A stretch of DNA of 7,745 nt from NCBI GenBank assembly GCA_913046155.1, contig CAJWRY010000067.1, positions 1-7,745 of the forward strand, written 5' to 3'. This DNA is from an uncultured Candidatus Nemicrothrix sp. GTDB lineage: Bacteria; Actinomycetota; Acidimicrobiia; Acidimicrobiales; UBA8592. The notes under the pieces are model-generated. The model was not told the DNA's origin, made no database searches, and worked only from the letters and a program-made list of their open reading frames with translations. This document shows, in pieces, positions 1-7,371 of this stretch. A program made the position numbers and the translations under genes. The stretch's first letter is position 1; every line of letters starts with the position of its first letter.

Positions 1-618
1 ATTGCAATCTGGCACTTCTGGATAGGGAACAATGCTAAATATGTCATATTGTTCCTTCTCCTTTCTGCACCATTCATTGGAGAGCAGGTCGAGGTGCTTC
101 TCAAATCAGGAGGACTGCGGAAAATACTCTCAGTAGCACTACTGATTTCTCTCCTTTTCACCGGCTCTTTAGATGTATGGAGGGCAATGGATAAAACAAC
201 GGGCCCTTACCCTGTTGAGTACCTGACCGGTTCTGATGTGCTCGTAGGGGAATGGATTCTCAAAAACACTCCCACAGACGCCACGTTCGCAAGCGCAAAC
301 ACCAACACACACCCTGTACGAGTACTCACCGGGAGAAGCGTCGTCTCGGGCTCACCAGGGCGATTGAACGACCTTGGTGTTGATTGGTACTCAAGAGATC
401 AAGACCTACGATCTATCTATCAATTGCAAGAGGGTTATGGCAACCTCCTCGCACGGTATCAGGTTACGCATCTCGTTCTTGGACCATTAGAAAAGCTTCA
501 CTATGGACTAACACCGGATTATGACCTACAGATAGGGGAGGAATTAATTCTTCACGGAGCGCAACTAGTCTACGATCGCGCAAACTATCAGGTATACGAT
601 GTGCAGGACATGAAATGA
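1..618 (+). CDS. C-terminal part of a GT-C-like multi-spanning membrane protein (5' end outside window)
   Basis: The frame is open from base 1 to a TGA at 616-618, giving 205 visible residues. No start is visible; the TTG at 49 is an internal leucine, because the frame continues upstream as IAIWHFWIGNNAKYVI. The visible part has two hydrophobic segments (about residues 13-28 and 38-55), then a soluble domain of about 150 residues that should lie outside the membrane. That domain carries a TGR motif (residues 110-112), SGSPGRLNDLG, and LLARYQVTHLVLGPLEK (about 149-165). This layout is familiar from the C-terminal tails of Chloroflexota PMT/GT39-like proteins and resembles the tail of the convergent 1566-aa protein. 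From the family one expects a lipid-linked sugar transferase, but the catalytic N-terminal half is missing, so this is inferred. The gene overlaps the next one by ATGA and is probably co-transcribed and coupled with it. Confidence is high for a real gene and moderate for the class. Confidence 0.85.
   Translation: MAIWHFWIGNNAKYVILFLLLSAPFIGEQVEVLLKSGGLRKILSVALLISLLFTGSLDVWRAMDKTTGPYPVEYLTGSDVLVGEWILKNTPTDATFASANTNTHPVRVLTGRSVVSGSPGRLNDLGVDWYSRDQDLRSIYQLQEGYGNLLARYQVTHLVLGPLEKLHYGLTPDYDLQIGEELILHGAQLVYDRANYQVYDVQDMK
605..608 (+). promoter_or_regulatory. Ribosome binding site (AGGA) for the TIGR03663-family gene
   Basis: AGGA lies six bases upstream of the ATG at 615, inside the last codons of the upstream gene. 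Spacing and sequence fit a Shine-Dalgarno element. Together with the ATGA stop/start overlap it supports the start at 615 and suggests translational coupling. Confidence 0.6.
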
Positions 619-2594
619 TAACTCAACGCCTCGACCGACTTAAAGCAGCGACCCAAAAGGAAAAGAGACTTACCTCTCCATTGAGTATTATCGTGATTCT
701 AGCAATCATCGCTTTAACGTTGCGACTGTTATTTCTAGGCGAAAGACCATTTCATCATGATGAAAGTCTTGATGCATGGTTCTCGCTTCGCTTCCTCAAC
801 GGAGAATACAACGGCTACGACCCCGTTTACCATGGACCATTGCGGTTCTATCTCACTGCAGCAATATTCTGGCTATTTGGAATCACAGACATCACGGCAC
901 GACTACTAGCAGCAATAGCTGGCTTCATATTAGTTTTCACCCCATTACTCTGGAGGAAACACATAGGCATCGTGGGAACTATAGGGGCGATGACACTGAT
1001 CTCCGTTAGCCCAACGATGGTTTACTTCTCGCGCTTTGGGCGAGAGGATTCGCTGTTTCTTCTACTCACAACGAGTTTCGTAATTTTTTTCATCGCATTT
1101 TTAGTAAAACCTCAAGGATGGCACCCCACCGCGCTCTTCACAACAATTATTCTCAGCATGGCAATAAAAGAATCCATTCTTCTCGTGATCTTCCTTTTCG
1201 GTGTCCTCACCCTTTTCCTCTCCCTCCAAGAAAGCCTTTCACACATCAAACAAGGAGCACTAGAGCGATTTCCGTTGCTAAATTCGCTACTCATTCCAGT
1301 CATCGGACTGCTCTCACTAACTCTCATATTGATCTGGATAGGGGACAGTGGAGGTAACGAGACCATAATCAAAATAGCTAGTTACTGCGGATTTCTGCTG
1401 CTGGTAACCATAGGGATGAGGGTTATCCCAACAACAGAAAAACATCATCAACCAGAAGTTTCCATACTAAAGTCATTGCGAGAGCCGAACCTAAAGCAAT
1501 GGAGTATTTCACTCGCTATCGCCGGCATCACATTCGTTGCATTATTCACACAGTTATTTACCAACTTTTCCGGACCCAATACGACAAGCGCCCCGCATGG
1601 TGCCCTCCGTAATGGTCTCACCGCAGGGTTTCAATATTGGTCAAACCAACAAAGCACAGGAGCAAGAGGAGACTCTCGCTGGCATTACTACCTCTCAATG
1701 TTGATCGCATACGAATGGGTCATACTCTTCATTGCCCTGTTTGGGATCTGGAAAATTATTCAACAACCCACCCTTTTCAACCAAACGATCATGTGGTGGG
1801 CTCTCGGTGGACTCATTGTCTACTCTTGGGCAGCAGAACGCATGCCCTGGCTCATCATCCATATTCTCTTGCCTACCATCATCATTGCAGGACTAGGTAT
1901 TCAGCACATTTGGGAAACAGTCTCCACGCAAAAGAAAAGGAAACAAATCGCATGTTCCGCAGCATTAATTCTTTTAATTTTCGTAGCTTTCCAATCCATT
2001 AAAACCAACTTCGACGACCCCGGTGAACCTAGCGAGCTACTGGTTCAAGCCGGACAAGCAACACCTGAAGTTGTTGCATGGACCAATCAGATATTCGACA
2101 TCAATCGAGTATTCTATGCAGAAAATGGAAAGCACTTATCGGTCCAAATAGATAGCGATATCTTCTGGCCATACGGGTGGTACCTCCGAGATTTCCCGAC
2201 ATCCACATACGCAACAATCACTGCTGAAAACACGGCAACGCTATCAGCATCTCCAGACATTATTTTTCTACCCCAATGGGATAAGGTCCTTGCACAAAAC
2301 TTAGTAGATGATTACGCTATCTTTCCCTACAACCATCGATGGTGGTGGGTTCCCCAATACGACGCCGGACTTTCAAGTCTCTCAGATACTCAAACCTTGG
2401 TAACCAACTGGGGGCAATGGATTTGGAATCGAACACCTTGGCAAAACATTCAAGGCAATCAAGACGGATGCCCATCAGCGCTGGCCGGACATGTCTACAT
2501 AAAAGAATCAGTTTTGTCGCTGGCACAGAAAACGGAAGTTTGGAACAGCCCTCATCTCACTCCATCACTAATTCAAGGAGGCAGCCTCTGTTAA
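615..2594 (+). CDS. TIGR03663-family membrane protein (Agl23-like, GT-C/PMT-related)
   Basis: This 659-aa protein has a short basic N-terminus, about 12-13 hydrophobic segments over residues 22-461, and a soluble C-terminal domain of about 195 residues. It shows the invariant features known for TIGR03663: the DE pair in HHDES (D49-E50) in the first loop after TM1, the HGP tripeptide in YHGPL (73-75), and conserved arginines, probably R140 and R143 in FSRFGRED. Other family-like blocks are RNGLTAGFQYWSNQQ (332-346), AAERMPWLIIHILLP (406-420), WPYGWYLRDFP (518-528) and RWWWVPQYDAG (575-585). TIGR03663 is distantly related at its N-terminus to PMT mannosyltransferases and co-occurs with TIGR03662; NCBI names it flippase activity-associated protein Agl23. 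A role in lipid-linked sugar transfer at the outer membrane face is inferred, and no substrate can be assigned. The start is fixed by ATG at 615 with an AGGA site and the 4-bp overlap with the upstream gene. The 3' end crosses the convergent gene by 27 bp. Confidence 0.9.
   Translation: MITQRLDRLKAATQKEKRLTSPLSIIVILAIIALTLRLLFLGERPFHHDESLDAWFSLRFLNGEYNGYDPVYHGPLRFYLTAAIFWLFGITDITARLLAAIAGFILVFTPLLWRKHIGIVGTIGAMTLISVSPTMVYFSRFGREDSLFLLLTTSFVIFFIAFLVKPQGWHPTALFTTIILSMAIKESILLVIFLFGVLTLFLSLQESLSHIKQGALERFPLLNSLLIPVIGLLSLTLILIWIGDSGGNETIIKIASYCGFLLLVTIGMRVIPTTEKHHQPEVSILKSLREPNLKQWSISLAIAGITFVALFTQLFTNFSGPNTTSAPHGALRNGLTAGFQYWSNQQSTGARGDSRWHYYLSMLIAYEWVILFIALFGIWKIIQQPTLFNQTIMWWALGGLIVYSWAAERMPWLIIHILLPTIIIAGLGIQHIWETVSTQKKRKQIACSAALILLIFVAFQSIKTNFDDPGEPSELLVQAGQATPEVVAWTNQIFDINRVFYAENGKHLSVQIDSDIFWPYGWYLRDFPTSTYATITAENTATLSASPDIIFLPQWDKVLAQNLVDDYAIFPYNHRWWWVPQYDAGLSSLSDTQTLVTNWGQWIWNRTPWQNIQGNQDGCPSALAGHVYIKESVLSLAQKTEVWNSPHLTPSLIQGGSLC
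2568..2594. other. 27-bp tail-to-tail overlap of two convergent coding regions
   Basis: The plus-strand gene ends with TAA at 2592-2594 and the minus-strand gene ends with TAG, read from CTA at 2568-2570. The last codons of each gene are therefore encoded by the complement of the other. The codon boundaries coincide on both strands: the plus strand reads SLIQGGSLC-stop and the minus strand TLTEAASLN-stop across this area. There is no intergenic space and no T-tailed hairpin here, so transcripts from both sides probably run into each other's 3' ends. Confidence 0.9.
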
Positions 2595-5500
2595 CTCCCA
2601 CAGAATTACTTCATCCACACGGTAAATACTGTTTAAATCGTCACTAAAAACACGCCGAATACCAGGATGTTCACCTAAATATTTCAATGCATCTGACGAG
2701 ACAAAGCGACGCTCCTGTACCCCTACAATTACGTAACTAACACCATATGAAAGAAGGAAATCAGTCATGTACTTATGATCCTTCAGTGTATAAAAGTTCT
2801 GAACCTCGAATTTTCGTTGGCTGATCATATCCTGGTAATCGGTTCTTTGCTGGCGTTGATGCGATGACCAACCCAAAACCGTGGGGAGTCCCGTGTGGAC
2901 CGCAATTCTGGAATTCCAATCATAACTAAGACCTGTCCATTCAACGATTGTCGGACTTCCGGAAACAGATGACCTGAGCCAGTTAATAAGTTCTAAATCC
3001 TCTCCTATCCGAACTATAGAAGGTTCCGCATCCAATCCATTATCGTAACGAGCAAATACAGGCTGAGTAGACAGGTAACTAAGTCCGTTTAAAGTCCTCA
3101 AATCCTTTGCAAAACGAGCATCTAATCGTGGCCCAATTGAAGAAAGGGGATAAACAATCACAATTATGAGTCCCATAACCAGGCTAAACGACCAGAGACT
3201 CGCAAATGACAAACGTCGCGAAGTCACCTGATTCTTTCTTTCTACTCGGATGCTTTGGTAAATAATCTGAACCGATAATGCAGATGCCAAAGCCAGTAAC
3301 GTCCAGCCCTGCAACCAGAATTTGAAAACAGTATTCATTCTCTCAACATCATTACTTACAACAAATATTTCCGGACCCGCCAAAATCGCGAATCCCAATG
3401 CCCACAAACAAAAAGTACCGATCTTTTGAACAGACCTAGTACCCAGAATCTCCAAAACAAGAAGGTGCACCGACACTGCCGCCCCATAGGCGGACAAGGC
3501 AAGCGCCCAGCCAATTAATAGACCCAAAGAGAGTGCAATTAGTGCGTAAATAACATATAGCCAGAAATTCAATACGTTACGTTTACTGTGAAAATGCCGG
3601 ACATCAAAAATACTCTGCAAGGATCTTCCTTTGAGTCTTTGGTGTGCCTCACGACAAATAAACACCAAAGCTATAAAGAAAAATACGCCCCAATGCGATA
3701 GGAAATCACTAAAGGGTGATACCCAACTTGTTCTCCTCAAACCCAGATCAAATGTTTCGCGGGCTTGATCGTATGGAATTACGAAGATCAGAAAAGTTAT
3801 GAGAGATACAAATAAATGTCGAACGAAAATTAGTAACCGTAACCGAACCTCATCGGAGGCAAAGATACTTACTCCAGTCGTCAAAGCAAACATGGCGGAA
3901 ATTGCAGTGACCCACCCCAAACCTGAAACGAATGCGCCCAAGGCTACAGACGCACTTGCAACAAGCCAGAGAATAGATTCAGCGAGACGACTATTGTGAA
4001 CAGAAGAGAGCGCCTTCAATCGAAAACTAGTGCTACCAAATACAAATGCAACTACTGCGATCAAACATAGCGTTGGCATATCCCACGTATTTGTCATCTT
4101 AGAGATCGCTATTGTGAGACCAAGCATCGCAGCAAGGACTACTGAATGAATGAATCTGCCTCCCTGGCAACTAAAAACGTAGGCCATAGATAAAGCAATA
4201 AGCAACGTAAAGACCGGCATCCCCATCAGATGAGGGTGAAGATCACCAAAAAGGAAGGTAAAGAAAGGGAACTCAGTGATATCAAAGTTCCCAGTATTTA
4301 CACGACTAGGGCCCCACCAATCATACGAAGGGAGGGGAGTTCCTTGAAGCCAGGCGACAAATCCGCCAAGGAATTCTAGGCAATCTCCCACTACAGGCCA
4401 GCCAGATAACAAATTCCATTTATCTACCTCTCTGAATTGGGCGTGATAACGGCGAACCCCATCGAAAGTTCCAGCTATAGCAAAAAGAAAAGACGCTAAG
4501 ATCCCCGTTCTGATAGCACCACTAAGTACTGGCGGCTTAAATGAAGTTCTCTCTCTGGCGTAAGACACCAAGTTCACGATAATAGTGAGCACACCAAGCA
4601 CAGCTAAAGAAACGTAAGTTGCTAATCCAAACTGGAAAACAAATTCAGGTTGCAACCCCAAAGCGACCATTGGAACAGCCAACAAAAACCATCCAAAGTA
4701 GTAATAATTCATCACACCACCTGCGAACCAAGGGTCGTAAGGTGGAAGATTTTCACTCCTTCCTATCGCAGTTAGGTAACCCATCTCCATGGGTTTTTCA
4801 CCCCCACGGAACGCATCCCACATATCAGGATTCAAGAATCTCAACGCAAGAACAGCGAAAAAAACTCCTGCAAAAATAATCTCAACAGTTACCCATGTTC
4901 GCCGTTCATGAAGAAAGAAGTCCTTGATGATAGACCGATTACGAGATAACTGCCACAAACAAGTAGCCAACATAATTAACGACGACACAACAACTGCGAA
5001 TCTTGAAAAATTGACCACATCCCACGAAACCAGAATCCACGTAATCGTCCCTATAGCAAGAAACCCGAAAACTTTACTCAATCCATAACCACGGTCAGGC
5101 AACGATTGACAAAGCTGAAGAATAGAGGGCAATACAAGTAACGCAGAGATTTGTAACCAAAGAAACCACCATAACCACCCAAATGAACCAGCAAAGATGC
5201 CCGACGAGAACCGTTCGTCGAACGTATCACCGCTCTGCATAGAGCGATATTGAGACGGTTCCAAGAGTAACGCATTCGAGGTACCTTCTCTCGGGAGCAA
5301 ATTCGGGGCATTAGCCGCCGCAAACGGATTCAGAATTCGACGAGCTTTCTCAACATCCCAATCGTCTGACTTCTCCCAAATCGTAACAGCAGGGTGATCG
5401 TATACAGAGAATGTTTCTTCAGACCCCCATGAGGGAAAATCAAAACCCAATAGCGAAGGCTTATTCTCAAATGAAGCAATCTTAGAAAAGCCCAACTGTT

Positions 5501-7268
5501 CATTAAATAAAGCTTCGTAATAAGCGACCGTTGAGGGGTATTCAGCAGGCATTCGAGGAATAGAGTCATAGATCCTATTGCTCGACTCAATAATATAATC
5601 AACCTCATCAAGCTGCGCTAAAAGAACCTCCGGTTTGGCTAAACCACTTTCTTGGTCGATTGAAGAATCGGAGCGGAAGAGATCAAACTCAACAAGCGCA
5701 TAGCTCCTTTCAGAAAGGTCCGCTGAGCGAATTGGAACGGCATCATCCCAAACCTGACGAGAAATCAAAGCCCCAGCAGGAATATTCTCAGTCACCCAGG
5801 ATGACGCAGCTAATCTGGGGTGAGTCTTTTGGTAAACACCGTTAACGAAACCTGCCCCCCAAATCAGTACTACTCCCATTGTTAGGCTGCAGAATAGTGC
5901 AACAGAACCCCACACAATGTTGTCATGCTGTTGGCTCTTCAATCTGCGGACCGCCCCAACCCACAATCGATGGATACCGAATCCTCCGCAAGCAATGAGC
6001 ATTGGATAAACAGGTAGATAGTAGCGGTTTAAGGGATTGAATTGGGTTGTTACAAGTGCCCCCAAAGCGATGACAAACGATATGGGTATCAACAAAGAGA
6101 AATCTTTTCTATGCAAAATCTCTCTGCAAACAAAAACAATCCCAATTAAGACACACACACTTATTCCAGGCCCCATACCTGACCAGAGCATTGATTTCAA
6201 AGGCGCAAATAGGGGAAGGCGGTCAACCCACTGAATAACCCACGGAAAATCTCCGCCTTTGTTTACATCCTGCAAATACTTGAGGTCAGTAACAAAATCG
6301 GCATGCAATTTAAGAGAGTTTGAGAAAGCGTATGGCTGAAAAACCCGAAACGTACCGATCGCCATCAGCCCAGAAACCGAGACCAAGGTCACAAAGGAAA
6401 AGAATGCCTCCGATCGCCTTGCACGACTAGTCCCCTTATCCCAGTTATTCGTGAAAGTCGTTAAAGCAAAAGCAAAAACTGGAGCAGTAAAGACAATGAA
6501 ACCCGTGAATTTCGATGCGCCAGCTAATCCGCAAAAGAACCCGATACTAAGCGCTCGAATAATCTCACATCGTTTGGGGGGATCCCCATTCCCTAGTGTT
6601 CCATAGGACTTATAAAATAGCACCGATAATAGAACTGCGGCCGTTCCGAAGAACGTTACCCACGGCTCAGCTCCATGGAAATGACTGTATTGAATATGGA
6701 TCGGAGCAAACGTCAAAAGGGTTGCTGCGATTAAACCTGCTGCTCTCGAAAACAAGGCGCGTCCCAAAAAATAGGTAAGTAGCACAGTACCGGTATCAAT
6801 TAAAGCTGCTAATAGCCTGCCAATATTCTGGACTTCAAACCCGCTATTGAAGGTTTTGGCTACGTACATCTCTCCATTTGCAGATAACCGGTCCTCTTTC
6901 AAGTTAATCCCAACAGAGTCAACGGCCGATACAACCCAATTAGAAAGAAAAAAATCTGCCTCTAGGAATTCAGCTGCTCCCTTTGCCGCAAACAAGGGGA
7001 GAGTGCCATATACCCATGAGCTGCGGTAACGATATGGATTTAATTCTGAATCCTCAGAATTAAAGTATGTCACCGGATCCTCCCATTGAATATCCGCAGT
7101 CACAATGCTCCAGTAGCGTTCGTCGGGATGCTGGTGGGTTCCTTCATCCCAGTCCAAATTCCACACGCGCAAAAGGAAAGCAACCAAAAGCAAAACCACA
7201 AGGCCAACCCGCCGAAGGGAACTTTTCTTCTTCGTATTGAGCGACATGGAATCAGCCATGATAAACAT
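2568..7268 (-). CDS. Giant two-module membrane protein: PMT/GT39-like glycosyltransferase fused to DUF2298 (TIGR03662, 'YYY' protein)
   Basis: The 1566-aa product has two membrane modules. Module 1 (about 22-480) is PMT/GT39-like: TM1 at 21-39, then HQHPDERYW, whose D49-E50 sits where GT-C enzymes carry their first-loop acidic residues, and GRLLAALID (150-158) and PIHIQYSHFHGAEPW (189-203). A soluble stretch (about 480-690) follows, with DYIIESSNRIY and SVYDHPAVTIWEK. Module 2 (about 695-1370) is DUF2298/TIGR03662: LPDRGYGLSKVFG (723-735), LNPDMWDAFRGGEKP (812-826), PPYDPWFAGG, the diagnostic MNYYYFGW (Y855-Y857), FLFGDLHPHLMGMP (1005-1018), MTNTWDMP (1058-1065) and MNTVFKFWLQGW (1311-1322). 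A soluble tail (about 1380-1566) has NWLRSSVSGSPTIVEWTG and SYVIVGVQER. The protein is probably a membrane-bound, lipid-linked sugar transferase acting on the outer face; substrate unknown. ATGs at 7268, 7259 and 7247 (residues 1, 4, 8) are all possible starts, as none has a clear Shine-Dalgarno site; I keep the longest. The reading frame is uninterrupted, and fused versions of this kind are familiar in Chloroflexota. Confidence 0.92.
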   Translation of the reverse strand: MFIMADSMSLNTKKKSSLRRVGLVVLLLVAFLLRVWNLDWDEGTHQHPDERYWSIVTADIQWEDPVTYFNSEDSELNPYRYRSSWVYGTLPLFAAKGAAEFLEADFFLSNWVVSAVDSVGINLKEDRLSANGEMYVAKTFNSGFEVQNIGRLLAALIDTGTVLLTYFLGRALFSRAAGLIAATLLTFAPIHIQYSHFHGAEPWVTFFGTAAVLLSVLFYKSYGTLGNGDPPKRCEIIRALSIGFFCGLAGASKFTGFIVFTAPVFAFALTTFTNNWDKGTSRARRSEAFFSFVTLVSVSGLMAIGTFRVFQPYAFSNSLKLHADFVTDLKYLQDVNKGGDFPWVIQWVDRLPLFAPLKSMLWSGMGPGISVCVLIGIVFVCREILHRKDFSLLIPISFVIALGALVTTQFNPLNRYYLPVYPMLIACGGFGIHRLWVGAVRRLKSQQHDNIVWGSVALFCSLTMGVVLIWGAGFVNGVYQKTHPRLAASSWVTENIPAGALISRQVWDDAVPIRSADLSERSYALVEFDLFRSDSSIDQESGLAKPEVLLAQLDEVDYIIESSNRIYDSIPRMPAEYPSTVAYYEALFNEQLGFSKIASFENKPSLLGFDFPSWGSEETFSVYDHPAVTIWEKSDDWDVEKARRILNPFAAANAPNLLPREGTSNALLLEPSQYRSMQSGDTFDERFSSGIFAGSFGWLWWFLWLQISALLVLPSILQLCQSLPDRGYGLSKVFGFLAIGTITWILVSWDVVNFSRFAVVVSSLIMLATCLWQLSRNRSIIKDFFLHERRTWVTVEIIFAGVFFAVLALRFLNPDMWDAFRGGEKPMEMGYLTAIGRSENLPPYDPWFAGGVMNYYYFGWFLLAVPMVALGLQPEFVFQFGLATYVSLAVLGVLTIIVNLVSYARERTSFKPPVLSGAIRTGILASFLFAIAGTFDGVRRYHAQFREVDKWNLLSGWPVVGDCLEFLGGFVAWLQGTPLPSYDWWGPSRVNTGNFDITEFPFFTFLFGDLHPHLMGMPVFTLLIALSMAYVFSCQGGRFIHSVVLAAMLGLTIAISKMTNTWDMPTLCLIAVVAFVFGSTSFRLKALSSVHNSRLAESILWLVASASVALGAFVSGLGWVTAISAMFALTTGVSIFASDEVRLRLLIFVRHLFVSLITFLIFVIPYDQARETFDLGLRRTSWVSPFSDFLSHWGVFFFIALVFICREAHQRLKGRSLQSIFDVRHFHSKRNVLNFWLYVIYALIALSLGLLIGWALALSAYGAAVSVHLLVLEILGTRSVQKIGTFCLWALGFAILAGPEIFVVSNDVERMNTVFKFWLQGWTLLALASALSVQIIYQSIRVERKNQVTSRRLSFASLWSFSLVMGLIIVIVYPLSSIGPRLDARFAKDLRTLNGLSYLSTQPVFARYDNGLDAEPSIVRIGEDLELINWLRSSVSGSPTIVEWTGLSYDWNSRIAVHTGLPTVLGWSSHQRQQRTDYQDMISQRKFEVQNFYTLKDHKYMTDFLLSYGVSYVIVGVQERRFVSSDALKYLGEHPGIRRVFSDDLNSIYRVDEVILWELTEAASLN

Positions 7269-7371
7269 TAGATCGTCACGGCAAAAGAAATGAAGTTTGT
7301 GGTCATTCAGAACAAACTAACGCTCCATAATAATCTCCATAAAGAGAAGCAAACTCATCCAATTAAGTGAA
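7269..7371. promoter_or_regulatory. Divergent intergenic region, presumed to hold promoters for both flanking genes
   Basis: These 103 AT-rich bases separate the divergent starts of the two-module transferase gene (minus) and the NifU-family gene (plus), so both promoters should lie here or just inside the gene starts. Weak -10-like hexamers are CATAAT at 7326-7331 on the plus strand and TATTAT on the minus strand (7327-7332). Neither has a good TTGACA-like partner at 16-18 bp. The 8-bp sequence CTCCATAA occurs twice, at 7323-7330 and 7335-7342. No operator or riboswitch can be identified with confidence. Confidence 0.4.
7323..7342. repeat. Short direct repeat CTCCATAA x2, 12 bp apart
   Basis: Two perfect copies of CTCCATAA (7323-7330 and 7335-7342) are separated by the four bases TAAT within the divergent promoter region. 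The 12-bp period and position could suit a regulator site. An 8-bp match in an AT-rich 103-bp stretch can also arise by chance, so no function is claimed. Confidence 0.3.

Noticed and set aside
49..51. TTG as the start codon of the first gene
   Set aside because: The frame is open back to base 1 with hydrophobic, membrane-like sequence, and the product resembles only the C-terminal end of a larger family, so this is an internal leucine.
1112..1372. Open frame of 86 codons on the minus strand inside the TIGR03663-family gene, and other short frames on both strands within 776-2526
   Set aside because: They lie wholly within a clearly coding gene, lack recognisable motifs or ribosome binding sites, and have compositions typical of antisense or shifted-frame reading.
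2578..2588. Palindrome GAGGCAGCCTC at the convergent junction, considered as a bidirectional terminator
   Set aside because: The two arms are separated by one base, so only a very short stem could form as RNA, and no T-run follows on either strand.
2619..2634. Weak inverted repeat ACGGT-AAAT-ACTGT followed by TT, considered as a terminator for the plus-strand operon
   Set aside because: The stem has five pairs including one G-U wobble, the T tract is too short, and it lies inside the coding sequence of the convergent gene.
2339..2647. A 102-codon plus-strand frame spanning the convergent junction
   Set aside because: It is out of frame with the TIGR03663-family gene, has a basic serine/arginine-rich product with no recognisable domain, and overlaps two well-supported genes.
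5078..5611. Two frames of 81 and 93 codons on the same strand as the fusion protein but in another frame, near its inter-module linker; considered as signs of a frameshift
   Set aside because: The 1566-codon frame continues without interruption through this stretch with family-like motifs on both sides, so no frameshift is needed; the shorter frames are shadows.
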